Shown in pieces: positions 8,101 to 17,520 of a DNA stretch of 64,000 bases; position 1 is the first letter of the stretch, and every line of letters begins with the position of its first letter. Origin of the DNA: Phycisphaerales bacterium (lineage in GTDB: Bacteria; Planctomycetota; Phycisphaerae; Phycisphaerales; UBA1924). The notes under the pieces are model-generated. The model was not told the origin of the DNA and searched no databases. It saw only the letters and a program-made list of their open reading frames with translations. The position numbers and the translations under genes are program-made. The DNA lies in assembly GCA_029260345.1 (NCBI GenBank), contig JAJDDK010000002.1, forward strand, positions 248,001 through 312,000, given 5' to 3'.

Positions 8101-8955
8101 ATGGACAGACGGCACTCAGAAATCGTTGAAGGCGCTGGCCTCGAAGAATCGCGGATTAATGCCGATTTCGCGGATTGGCTGAAGCGATGGGGCTCGCCGA
8201 TCCTGTTGATTGTTCTCGTGCTGGCGCTTGGGTATCGCGGCTGGATGTGGTACCAGCAGAAACAAGTGCAAGCGCTCGACAGCGCGTTCATTGATTTGGA
8301 CGCCGCGGCGCAGGCTGGTCAGCCGATGGCGCTGTTGCAGGTGGCCAACGACTGGGATGGCCGCGCGACGGTGTCCTCGCAGGCGCGGCTTGAAGCGGCA
8401 GATCGACTGTTGATGGCCTATTCGGTCGGGATCGTCCCCGGCGGTTCGCCCGGCGTGGTCGAAGACATCGCCACCACGGCGGCGCGCGACGGCTACCTCG
8501 AGCAGGCGCGCAATCTGTATACCGAAGTGCAAGCCGCGACCGAAGGCAAGCCGACACAGGTCATCCTTCAGATGCATGCGCTTTCCGGGCTTGCGGCCGT
8601 TGAGTCCTCACTCGCCAAGTTCGACGTTGCGTCGAGCTACATCGAACGACTGATCGAGATCGCGAACCAGAACAGGTTCGAAGGTCTTGCGACCGCGATG
8701 CAGGAACGGCTCGCGATCCTTGCGTCGAACCCGATTCCGGCGCCGCTGCCGTCTCAGGAGTTGATTGTGGTCGGTCGTCCCACGACACCGCCGCCCACAC
8801 CTGAGGAAGGCGACTTCCTGACGCCGGAAGAACTCATGAAAGAGCTTGGGCCGACGCCGGCGCCTACCGAGAGCGGCGTTGAGACCGAAGAGCCGCCGGC
8901 TGAAGGTGAAGGCGGCGACAGCGGCGGGACGGAATCGCCCGCCAGCGGCGGATGA
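8101..8955 (+). CDS. Bitopic membrane protein with TPR-like domain
   Basis: A 284-aa protein. A cytosolic N-terminus (about 33 residues) precedes one membrane helix (SPILLIVLVLALGYRGWMWY). A helical TPR-like or YfgM-like region follows (DSAFIDLDAAAQAGQPMALL, LEQARNLYTEVQAATEGKP, ALSGLAAVESSLAKFDVASS), then a Pro/Glu/Gly-rich disordered tail from about residue 220. This resembles YfgM/BamD-like ancillary proteins facing the periplasm, but a specific function cannot be assigned. The stop overlaps the start of rluD (ATGA), so the two are translationally coupled. A 93-bp gap separates it from the GTPase gene upstream. Confidence 0.72.
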   Translation: MDRRHSEIVEGAGLEESRINADFADWLKRWGSPILLIVLVLALGYRGWMWYQQKQVQALDSAFIDLDAAAQAGQPMALLQVANDWDGRATVSSQARLEAADRLLMAYSVGIVPGGSPGVVEDIATTAARDGYLEQARNLYTEVQAATEGKPTQVILQMHALSGLAAVESSLAKFDVASSYIERLIEIANQNRFEGLATAMQERLAILASNPIPAPLPSQELIVVGRPTTPPPTPEEGDFLTPEELMKELGPTPAPTESGVETEEPPAEGEGGDSGGTESPASGG

Positions 8956-10163
8956 GCCCCGACCCCAACGAATCAGACCAATCCAGCCGCGCTTCCGGCG
9001 CTGACCTGCTCGGCCCTGACGGAAAAGTCGATCTGGACGCGATGCGCGCGCTCGCGTCGGATGAAAGCGCCGACGATGATGATTCGCTGCGCCGGGTCGC
9101 CTTCACGCTGTCGCGCGATTTGCGTAAGCGCCTCGATAAGTACATCACGGATCGTGTGCCGTTCCTGAGCCGCAGCCAGGTGCAGCGACTGATCGATGCA
9201 GAGGCGGTGACGGTGAATGGGCGCGCCGCGAAAGCATCGACCACCCTGCGGCAAGGTGATGTCGTGGAAGTGGTCGTCCCGCCGGTGGGGCCATTACGTA
9301 TTGATCCAGAGGAAATGCCGCTGGACATTCTGTTTGAAGATCAGCACATCATCGTGCTGAACAAGCAGCCCGGCGTGATTGTGCATCCGGCGCGGAGCCA
9401 TAAGTCGGGGACGCTGATCAATGGACTGGCGTGGCACTTCATGCATGCGTCAGAGCAGGGCGGCGCCCTCTCCGGTGTTGGGTCCGACGATGCGCGCCCG
9501 GGCGTGGTGCATCGGCTGGACCGCGACACGACCGGCGTGATTGTGTTCGCGAAGGACGATGAAGCGCACTGGCGGCTCGGGCACATGTTCGAAAAGCGCA
9601 AGGTTGAGAAGCGGTATGTGGCGCTCGTGCACGGGCGCGTTGATCCCGAGGGGGATGCGATTGACCTGCCGATCGGTCCGCACCCGAACCGCGCCAAGGG
9701 GTACCGAGAAAAACAAGTCGTCCGCCACGATGACTTCGGTCGGCCTTCCGTCACGCTGTATCGCACGCTGGAGCGCTACGACGATTACACGCTGCTTGAG
9801 CTGGAATTGCGCACCGGCCGCACACACCAGATTCGCGTGCATCTTTCGCACTTGGGCTGGCCGATCGTTGGCGATGACATGTACGGCGGGCGCATTCTGA
9901 CGATGGGTGATTTGGCCGAAGACGGGCGAGACACTCTTCCCACCGACGAAGCTCCAGATGCTGTGGTCATGGGGCGGCAAGCGCTGCACGCGGCGCTCTT
10001 GGCGTTCGAACACCCGATCACGCGCGAACGCTTGTCGTTCACCGCGCCCATTCGTGGCGATGTGGCGCGGCTGATTTCGCTCTTGCGTCAGCATCGACCC
10101 GGTGACGGGGCGATTGAAGTGCAAGGCGCGAAAGTGACGCTGAGAGATCTGGATCAGAACTGA
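8952..10163 (+). CDS. rluD: RluD-type 23S rRNA pseudouridine synthase
   Basis: A 403-aa RluA/RluD-family synthase. About 50 residues of acidic N-terminal extension come first, then an S4 domain (RKRLDKYITDRVPFLSRSQV, with VNGRAAKASTTLRQGDVVEV). The catalytic domain follows, with the active-site aspartate in VVHRLDRDTTGVIVFAKDD. The ELRTGRTHQIRVHLSHLGWP motif and the end segment (RERLSFTAPIRGDVARLI) complete the family pattern. In E. coli, RluD makes pseudouridines 1911/1915/1917 in helix 69 of 23S rRNA; the target here is inferred from family. The ATG overlaps the preceding stop by 4 bp. Confidence 0.9.
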   Translation: MSPDPNESDQSSRASGADLLGPDGKVDLDAMRALASDESADDDDSLRRVAFTLSRDLRKRLDKYITDRVPFLSRSQVQRLIDAEAVTVNGRAAKASTTLRQGDVVEVVVPPVGPLRIDPEEMPLDILFEDQHIIVLNKQPGVIVHPARSHKSGTLINGLAWHFMHASEQGGALSGVGSDDARPGVVHRLDRDTTGVIVFAKDDEAHWRLGHMFEKRKVEKRYVALVHGRVDPEGDAIDLPIGPHPNRAKGYREKQVVRHDDFGRPSVTLYRTLERYDDYTLLELELRTGRTHQIRVHLSHLGWPIVGDDMYGGRILTMGDLAEDGRDTLPTDEAPDAVVMGRQALHAALLAFEHPITRERLSFTAPIRGDVARLISLLRQHRPGDGAIEVQGAKVTLRDLDQN

Positions 10164-10170
10164 TCAGAAC

Positions 10171-10268
10171 TCGGGTGGCGTGGTACGGCCCGAAGAGCAG
10201 TGCCACGGTCGAGTGATCGTGCGCCTCGTCGTGGCACTCCGGCCTTTGGCCGGCGTACCACGGCACCC
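10171..10268. repeat. Nested palindromic intergenic repeat (REP-like)
   Basis: Just after the rluD stop, CGTGGTACG (from 10179) is answered by CGTACCACG (to 10262). Inside it AGTGCCACG (10199-10207) pairs with CGTGGCACT (10230-10238), and CCGGCC-TTT-GGCCGG (10239-10253) makes a tight hairpin. The GAGCAGTGCCAC core is shared with the inverted pair at 30957-31051. It may act as a 3' mRNA structure for the convergent rluD and CYTH genes. Confidence 0.7.
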
Positions 10269-10294
10269 GGCGCCAGTTCAGTTTCGAATCATTG

Positions 10295-10831
10295 CTACGC
10301 CGCTTCGCGGGCGGCCATGTCGGCGTACCCGCCGGAGATGGGTTCGCCGAGGGCGGGCGCGAGGCGCTGCCTGAGCATCGCCACGGCGCGGCGACACGCG
10401 GCTTCGGGTCGCTTCGGCGTAACCAGCGCAGCAATCTCAATGAAATCACCGAGACCTATGACGCGATCAAAATGAATGCGCAGCGGGCCGCAGATCCACA
10501 TGTCGCGCTGCTTGTTGATGATCACCCACACGGGCAGCGGACGAACGCCAAAGCGCTCTTTGGCTTCACGGTCGGTGAAGATCGTGAACTGGCTGAGCTT
10601 CGGCGCCGCTGAGACGGTGCGGTGATAGTGAATCCACTCGATCGGCTCATCATCACACTGACGGCGCTTGAGGCGACCGTCCGCGATGCGGTAGTACGTG
10701 TCCGTCTGCTCCATCGATGCAACGTGCGCGCCGTTGTGCCGCAGCAGCAGCGCTTCAGCGAGCTCGCGATCGCGGAGTTCGGATTTGTACTCGACGTTTT
10801 GCAAGAATGAATCCGCGGAAGGCATGAGCAC
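10295..10831 (-). CDS. CYTH-domain protein (class IV adenylate cyclase/ThTPase superfamily)
   Basis: A 178-aa protein with the CYTH layout. A near-N-terminal EYKSELRD (ExExK-like acidic/basic strand) is followed by QTDTYYRIADGRLKRRQ, the characteristic 'Q-x-D-x-Y/F...GRLKxR' strand pair. EWIHYHR and the later RIHFDRVIGLGDFIEIAALV, with an Asp/Glu near the metal site, complete the tunnel fold. Members bind triphosphates and act as CyaB cyclases, thiamine-triphosphatases or tripolyphosphatases; the substrate cannot be assigned here. The ExExK motif is partly degenerate (VEYKSEL). It is convergent to rluD, and its start is 85 bp from the end of ligA, which lies upstream on the same strand. Confidence 0.8.
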   Translation of the reverse strand: MLMPSADSFLQNVEYKSELRDRELAEALLLRHNGAHVASMEQTDTYYRIADGRLKRRQCDDEPIEWIHYHRTVSAAPKLSQFTIFTDREAKERFGVRPLPVWVIINKQRDMWICGPLRIHFDRVIGLGDFIEIAALVTPKRPEAACRRAVAMLRQRLAPALGEPISGGYADMAAREAA

Positions 10832-10881
10832 GCCGGCCCGGGCATGACTTTGTTTTTGGTTTGGAAGAGCAGCGCCACGCA

Positions 10882-10905
10882 GACGGGCGAGACACCCGTC
10901 CCACC
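10882..10905. repeat. Dispersed palindromic repeat, GACGGGCGAGAC family
   Basis: GACGGG-CGAGACA-CCCGTC followed by CCACC, lying between ligA and the CYTH gene. A second copy, differing by one base, is at 36308-36331. Two copies in 64 kb, both intergenic and both hairpin-forming, suggest a genome-wide REP-like family. Confidence 0.7.
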
Positions 10906-10915
10906 GACCTGGGTG

Positions 10916-13120
<2,205 letters not shown>

Positions 13121-13133
13121 CTATGGTGAGGTC

Positions 13134-14045
13134 GTGGAGACGCTTGTGACACAGACCGCAGCCATTCTGGACGGCAAGGCAATTGCGCAACGCGTGCGCG
13201 AGGACATCGCAGAACGCGTGTCGGACATTCGGAAGCGGGGCGGGGCCGTGCGGCTGGACGCTTTGCTCGCTGCCGGGCCGGATTCCGCCGCAGGGGTCTA
13301 CGCCGAAAGTCAGGGCACGGCCTGCGAAAAGGTCGGCATTGACTATCACCTGCATCGCCTTGCCGCTGATGCGACGTACGACGACATCGCCGGACGCGTG
13401 CTGCTGCTGAACACCGAGGACGACGTCACCGGCGTGATGGTGCACATGCCTCTGCCGGATGGTGTGGACCCGTACAGCATTCAGCGGCTGATCGCGCCGG
13501 AGAAGGACGTCGAGGGCGTGAACCCGGCGAACATCGGGAACATCGTCTACGGGCGGTCCTCGCTGGCGCCGTGCACGGCGATCGCCGTGCGCACGATGAT
13601 CGAATCCACCGGAATCGAACTTCGTGGCAAAACGTGTGTGATCGTCGGGGCGTCGAACATTGTGGGCAAGCCTGTCGCTGTGCTGCTCATGAAACACGAT
13701 GCGACGGTGATATCGACGAATAAATTCACACAGGACATCGCCGCACTGACGAGCCGCGCGGATGTGCTGGTCGCGGCCGCCGGCGTGCCGGGACTGATCA
13801 CGCGCGACATGGTGAAAACCGGCGCCGTGGTCGTGGATGTGGGCACGACGCGTGTGACGGACGAAACGGGTCGCACGCGGACCGTCGGGGATGTTGCGTT
13901 TGACGAGGTGAGCCGCGTCGCTGGCTGGATCAGCCCGGTGCCGGGCGGGGTTGGGCCGGTGACGGTCGCGATGCTGCTGCGGAATGTGGTGGATGCGGCG
14001 GAGCGATTGCCGGTGAAGGCGAATTCACGACGCGAGAGCGAATAG
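13134..14045 (+). CDS. folD: FolD-family methylene-THF dehydrogenase/cyclohydrolase homologue with altered active site
   Basis: Overall fold and motifs are FolD: ILDGKAIAQRVREDI at the start, GASNIVGKPVAVLLMKHDAT in the nucleotide-binding domain and SPVPGGVGPVTVAMLLRN near the end. FolD normally oxidises 5,10-methylene-THF and hydrolyses methenyl-THF. Canonical catalytic positions differ here. YxxxK reads YAESQ (Gln codon 13311-13313), VQLPLP reads VHMPLP (His codon 13443-13445), and KDVDG reads KDVEG (Glu codon 13512-13514). The dinucleotide motif GRS reads GAS, and CHSxT reads TNKFT. The start is uncertain: GTG at 13134 or 13146 is favoured, since an ATG at 13089 would overlap the divergent ligA start. 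The family call is firm; bifunctional activity is doubtful. Confidence 0.85.
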   Translation: METLVTQTAAILDGKAIAQRVREDIAERVSDIRKRGGAVRLDALLAAGPDSAAGVYAESQGTACEKVGIDYHLHRLAADATYDDIAGRVLLLNTEDDVTGVMVHMPLPDGVDPYSIQRLIAPEKDVEGVNPANIGNIVYGRSSLAPCTAIAVRTMIESTGIELRGKTCVIVGASNIVGKPVAVLLMKHDATVISTNKFTQDIAALTSRADVLVAAAGVPGLITRDMVKTGAVVVDVGTTRVTDETGRTRTVGDVAFDEVSRVAGWISPVPGGVGPVTVAMLLRNVVDAAERLPVKANSRRESE

Positions 14046-14068
14046 TGTGGTTCGGGGGCGCCCGATTT

Positions 14069-14176
14069 GAATCTGCCAAGACGTCTGACCTGAGTAAAGC
14101 GAAGGTCAGGAAGATTCGCGATGGCTCGCGCAAATGATCCGGACCTTCGCTTCGCTCAGGTCAGGCGTCCAGATTC
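14069..14176. repeat. Imperfect long inverted repeat between folD and tatA
   Basis: A 28-base arm (14080-14107, beginning GACGTCTGACCTGAG) is answered by 14142-14169 (CTTCGCTTCGCTCAGGTCAG...), 25 of 28 positions complementary. AATCTG/CAGATT outside extends the pairing, and the loop is about 34 bases. A degenerate relative of one arm occurs at 36436-36460. The remaining intergenic sequence up to the tatA RBS shows nothing else recognisable. Confidence 0.72.
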
Positions 14177-14312
14177 GCTCAGATCCAATGGCTTTGGCGT
14201 CAGGTCGCACCTCGGAGCCATTTCACCGGTTTGATTGACCTCCCCCTGCCAACCGGCTTCAATGTGAGCAGATCGACGCGACTCGGTCGATGGAAGTCCT
14301 CAAGGAGCAGAA

Positions 14313-14597
14313 ATGACCACGTTGGCTCTCGGCATGCCCGGTGGATACGAATGGCTGATCATTGCCGGGATCGGTCTGCTGTTGTTTGGCCGCCGCCTCC
14401 CGGAAGTGGGCCGCGGACTGGGCCGCAGCATTGTGGAGTTCCGCAAGGGCATCAAGGGGATCGAGGACGAGATCGAGGCGGAGTCCTCGAAGCCCGCGAA
14501 GTCGATCCCGGATCGCTCTCAGTCGGGGCCAGCGGGCACGGCGACGTTTCAGGCTGGTGAGCCGCAAGCCGCGCCGAACACCGGCGAGCATCACTGA
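14313..14597 (+). CDS. tatA: Sec-independent translocase subunit TatA
   Basis: A 94-aa TatA/TatE-type protein of the twin-arginine pathway. A short periplasmic N-terminus leads into the membrane helix (GGYEWLIIAGIGLLLFGRR), then the FGRRLPEVGRGLGRSIVEFR amphipathic helix with the conserved Phe-Gly pair. An acidic, disordered tail follows. An AGGAG ribosome-binding site lies 6 bases before the ATG. tatC is not adjacent. Its stop is one base from the stop of the convergent hypothetical gene. Family features do not separate TatA from TatE or TatB with certainty; length and the FG motif favour TatA. Confidence 0.92.
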   Translation: MTTLALGMPGGYEWLIIAGIGLLLFGRRLPEVGRGLGRSIVEFRKGIKGIEDEIEAESSKPAKSIPDRSQSGPAGTATFQAGEPQAAPNTGEHH

Positions 14598-14598
14598 C

Positions 14599-15201
14599 TT
14601 ATTGATTTTCGATTGAATTGGATTCAAGCGCGTCGGCAGCGTCGCGGAGTATTTCTGCGCTGAGGCCGTCGGCGGCGCCGGATTGCATTTGGCAGTTGTG
14701 GAGCAGCGTTTCTGCGTAGAGGCGAGCGTGGTGATCGTCTTGCGTCATTGAGCGAAGCAGGAAGACATGGATCGCCCACGGATGGCCGGTTGCGTTGTCC
14801 GGCTGCGTGTGTTCAAGGTGCCAATCGAGGGCGGACTGAATGCGCGCGTGCCACCGGCGATCAGGTTGGTTTGCGATCAATCGCGATGCGGCGTGCATGC
14901 CGGAGAGATCGCGCTCGGTCCAGACTTCGATGGTGTCATCGCTCGTGAACGCAAAGAGGGGGGCCGCGTGATTGTTTTGAGATTTGTGGGATGGCCCCGA
15001 GAGTGATTCAGGGATGGGGTTGCTTTGGGCAATGGCCGCCCAGAGCTGGTCATCCGGCGATGTCGGGATCTTGCTCGGCGGCGTGATGATCCCGCGATGC
15101 GCCTGAAACCAAGGCGCCACGCCCGGTGGAATCGCGGCGGTGCTCGCCTCAGCGACGATGCGGAGCATTTTGACCCATCGATCCCGGCTTTCTACGTCCA
15201 T
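14599..15201 (-). CDS. Hypothetical protein, helical, Trp/His-rich
   Basis: No family recognised. From the ATG at 15201 it encodes about 200 aa (MDVESRDRWVKMLRIVAEAS...). It is soluble and mostly helical. The C-terminal half has several Trp/His/Arg residues (RRWHARIQSALDWHLEHTQP, GHPWAIHVFLLRSMTQDDHH), suggesting a compact alpha-helical fold. There is no signal peptide or membrane helix. An upstream in-frame start at 15300 would add 33 low-complexity residues and overlap the divergent gene, so it is disfavoured. It is tail-to-tail with tatA. Confidence 0.62.
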   Translation of the reverse strand: MDVESRDRWVKMLRIVAEASTAAIPPGVAPWFQAHRGIITPPSKIPTSPDDQLWAAIAQSNPIPESLSGPSHKSQNNHAAPLFAFTSDDTIEVWTERDLSGMHAASRLIANQPDRRWHARIQSALDWHLEHTQPDNATGHPWAIHVFLLRSMTQDDHHARLYAETLLHNCQMQSGAADGLSAEILRDAADALESNSIENQ

Positions 15202-15282
15202 AACTCCTCGATCCGGCCTTTCCGGTCGTCGACTTCGAAAACGAGGCGCCGACGGCGGCAAAACGTGCGGTATATTCTCGAC

Positions 15283-15645
15283 ATGCCGTACATTCGTCAT
15301 GCGCTCTCAAAGCGGTTGACGCGACGAACGTGCCTGCAATGCGGCCATCAAGGCCGCGAGCTTCAGGGCGCGACGGGCGTTATGACTGTGCGTTGCCCCA
15401 AATGCAACGCCGACTTGTACGCCAGACCCCCACGAAGTTACGCGGAAATGGAAGGCTTGGTCGAGGTCGGGCCGGATCCATCGCCCGTGCGCTGGACACG
15501 CCCGGAGATTCCCAAACGCTCCGAACCGCGCCGGGCCATTGCCTTGCGATCCCGATGGTTTGATGATTTGAGCCCGGCGAGCCGCGCGGCGATATTCCTG
15601 GCTGGCGCATTGTCCTGCGCTGCGGCGCTGTTCTTCCTATTCTGA
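15283..15645 (+). CDS. Small zinc-ribbon protein with C-terminal membrane helix
   Basis: A 120-aa protein from the ATG at 15283. Residues about 15-45 form a zinc ribbon (CLQCGHQGRELQG ... VRCPKCNADLYARPP, two CxxC knuckles). A basic linker follows, then one C-terminal hydrophobic helix (AAIFLAGALSCAAALFFLF) that ends the protein, so the ribbon should face the cytosol as a tail-anchored protein. Small proteins of this layout are common and uncharacterised in planctomycetes. The frame is open upstream, but that part lacks family features and overlaps the divergent gene. Confidence 0.7.
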   Translation: MPYIRHALSKRLTRRTCLQCGHQGRELQGATGVMTVRCPKCNADLYARPPRSYAEMEGLVEVGPDPSPVRWTRPEIPKRSEPRRAIALRSRWFDDLSPASRAAIFLAGALSCAAALFFLF

Positions 15646-15744
15646 ATTCTGAATCACGGGCATGGATGACGCGCCACGGTCTGTGTGGCGCGTTGGCGTC
15701 AGAACCGGCGCGGCGCCCGCACACGAATCACGGGGAGCGACCGT

Positions 15745-17181
15745 ATGTCCCGCATTGACGATGTCATCACCACTTTGAAGAAGAACGACGCCGCGGGCAT
15801 TCAACGTCTGCGCGAATGGCTTTCGATCCCGAGCGTGGGCACCGATCGCGCTTTTGAAAAGGACACGCGTCGCGCGGCGCAGTGGTGCGCGGATCAACTG
15901 AAAGAATCTGGCATTGACGCCGACTTAAAAGAAACGGGCACGATCGAAAAACCGGGCAATCCCATCGTATGGGCGCAGCACCCCGGCGCGCCGGATTACA
16001 ACGGCCCTCACGTCCTGTTCTACGGACATTACGACGTGCAGCCGGCCGACCCGCTGGAACTGTGGGAAAGCCCGCCGTTTGATCCGGTGATCAAGCCCGC
16101 TGTACCCGGCGGACCCGGTGAGCGCATCGTCGCTCGCGGCGCTGTGGACGACAAGGGCCAGGTCTCAACATTTCTCGAAGCGATGCGCGCCTGGAAAGAA
16201 ACGACAGGCGGCGTCCCGGTGAAGATGACGATCCTCATCGAAGGCGAAGAAGAGTCCGGCAGTGTGAATCTGGAGCGATTTCTCGAAGAGAATATTGATG
16301 CGCTCAAGGCATGTGATGTCGCACTTATCAGCGACACCGGAATGCCCTCAGCGACGCAGCCAGCGATCACGTACGGCATGCGCGGCCTTGCGTACACCGA
16401 AGTGCGACTGCACGGGCCGGATCAGGATTTGCACTCCGGCCTGTGGGGTGGCCGAGCGCCGAATCCGAATACGGAGCTCGTCAAGGTCTTAGCCCAGCTT
16501 TGGGACAAGGACTATCGCGTCACAATTCCCGGTTTCTATGACGACGTCATTGAACTCAAGCCGGAGGAGCGCGAGGAATGGAAACGCCTGAAGTTTGATC
16601 AGACCGTGGCGCTCAAGAAGATCGGCCTTGGACCGGAGGCGGACATTGGTGAGAAGGGATACGCCGCGATTGAGCGTGAATGGGCGCGCCCCACGGCGGA
16701 GATCAACGGCATCTACGGCGGGTACATCGGCGCCGGCGCCAAGACGGTGATCCCGGCGTATTCCACCGCGAAGATCAGCTTCAGGCTTGTCGCGAATCAG
16801 GATCCGGAGAAGATCCGTGATTCATTCTTTGCGTGGTTGCAGGAGCGGACGCCGCCGGGATGTCGGTGGGAGCTGTCGGACCACGGCGGGGGCCCTCCCG
16901 GCAATGCTGCACGCGATTCGATTTATTTACAAGCCGCGTCGCGTGCGCTTGAAGGCGCGGCGGCAGGTGTCAAGCCGATCTTCATCAAGAGTGGCGGCTC
17001 GATCCCGGTGGTCGGGTTGCTAAATGCGGTCGCCGGTCTCGACAGTGTGCTGATGGGATTCGGTCTTGATGATGACCGTGTGCATTCACCCAACGAGAAG
17101 TTCGAACTGGCGTGCTGGCGCATGGGCACGCAAGCGCACACGCGTCTCGTCGATGAATTTCAGAAAATCGGATCGCGCTGA
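15745..17181 (+). CDS. M20-family dipeptidase/carboxypeptidase
   Basis: A 478-aa M20 metallopeptidase, probably cytosolic because no signal peptide is seen. The metal and catalytic motifs are present: YGHYDVQP (His ligand and Asp), GAVDDKGQ (bridging Asp), EGEEESGS (general-base Glu and ligand Glu), SDTG (Asp ligand) and the late His in DRVHSPNEKFEL. The dimerisation insert contains LHGPDQDLHSGLWGG, typical of the dipeptidase (M20A/F, CNDP-like) branch. The start at 15745 is chosen for the GGGGAG RBS just upstream; the longer frame adds 20 basic residues with no similarity. The likely role is hydrolysis of dipeptides; exact substrates are unknown. Confidence 0.9.
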   Translation: MSRIDDVITTLKKNDAAGIQRLREWLSIPSVGTDRAFEKDTRRAAQWCADQLKESGIDADLKETGTIEKPGNPIVWAQHPGAPDYNGPHVLFYGHYDVQPADPLELWESPPFDPVIKPAVPGGPGERIVARGAVDDKGQVSTFLEAMRAWKETTGGVPVKMTILIEGEEESGSVNLERFLEENIDALKACDVALISDTGMPSATQPAITYGMRGLAYTEVRLHGPDQDLHSGLWGGRAPNPNTELVKVLAQLWDKDYRVTIPGFYDDVIELKPEEREEWKRLKFDQTVALKKIGLGPEADIGEKGYAAIEREWARPTAEINGIYGGYIGAGAKTVIPAYSTAKISFRLVANQDPEKIRDSFFAWLQERTPPGCRWELSDHGGGPPGNAARDSIYLQAASRALEGAAAGVKPIFIKSGGSIPVVGLLNAVAGLDSVLMGFGLDDDRVHSPNEKFELACWRMGTQAHTRLVDEFQKIGSR

Positions 17182-17184
17182 GCG

Positions 17185-17472
17185 TCAGGCGGCGCGGCGA
17201 CCGACATCCGTGTCAGGCAGTTCGAAAACATCCGCCGTTTCCAGTTCGCCGGTTTGCGAAGGCTCGAGCGGGAGAATTTCGACATCGCTCTCGTCGAGCG
17301 GCTGAAAGAGCCGCGCGTCCTTGTAACGCGAATGGAGCTGGACCACATTGAGCTTGAGCTGATGCAGTCGAACCTGGTCATCGAGCCGCTGGGCAAGGGC
17401 GCCGACAGAGCCGGCAATGGCCCACGCCGCGATGGCGATGCAAAGGGCGATGATGATCGTGGGCATATCCAT
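17185..17472 (-). CDS. Small single-pass membrane protein, hypothetical
   Basis: About 95 aa from the ATG at 17472. An N-terminal hydrophobic helix (IIIALCIAIAAWAIAGSVGA) is followed by a short amphipathic coiled-coil-like stretch (LAQRLDDQVRLHQLKLNVVQ) and an acidic tail. The arrangement of one anchor plus a coil looks genuine, and it is tail-to-tail with the M20 peptidase gene. It is divergent from the large membrane protein gene at 17521. No function can be assigned. Confidence 0.55.
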   Translation of the reverse strand: MDMPTIIIALCIAIAAWAIAGSVGALAQRLDDQVRLHQLKLNVVQLHSRYKDARLFQPLDESDVEILPLEPSQTGELETADVFELPDTDVGRRAA

Positions 17473-17520
17473 GTGTTTTCGCCATCGACCAGCCAACCCC
17501 CGGACTTGATGGTCCGTAGA

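Noticed and set aside
17254-17520. Upstream extension of the large ABC-associated membrane protein
   Set aside because: The extension is charged and low-complexity, while a clear signal peptide begins at 17521/17530. The region is better explained by the small minus-strand membrane protein.
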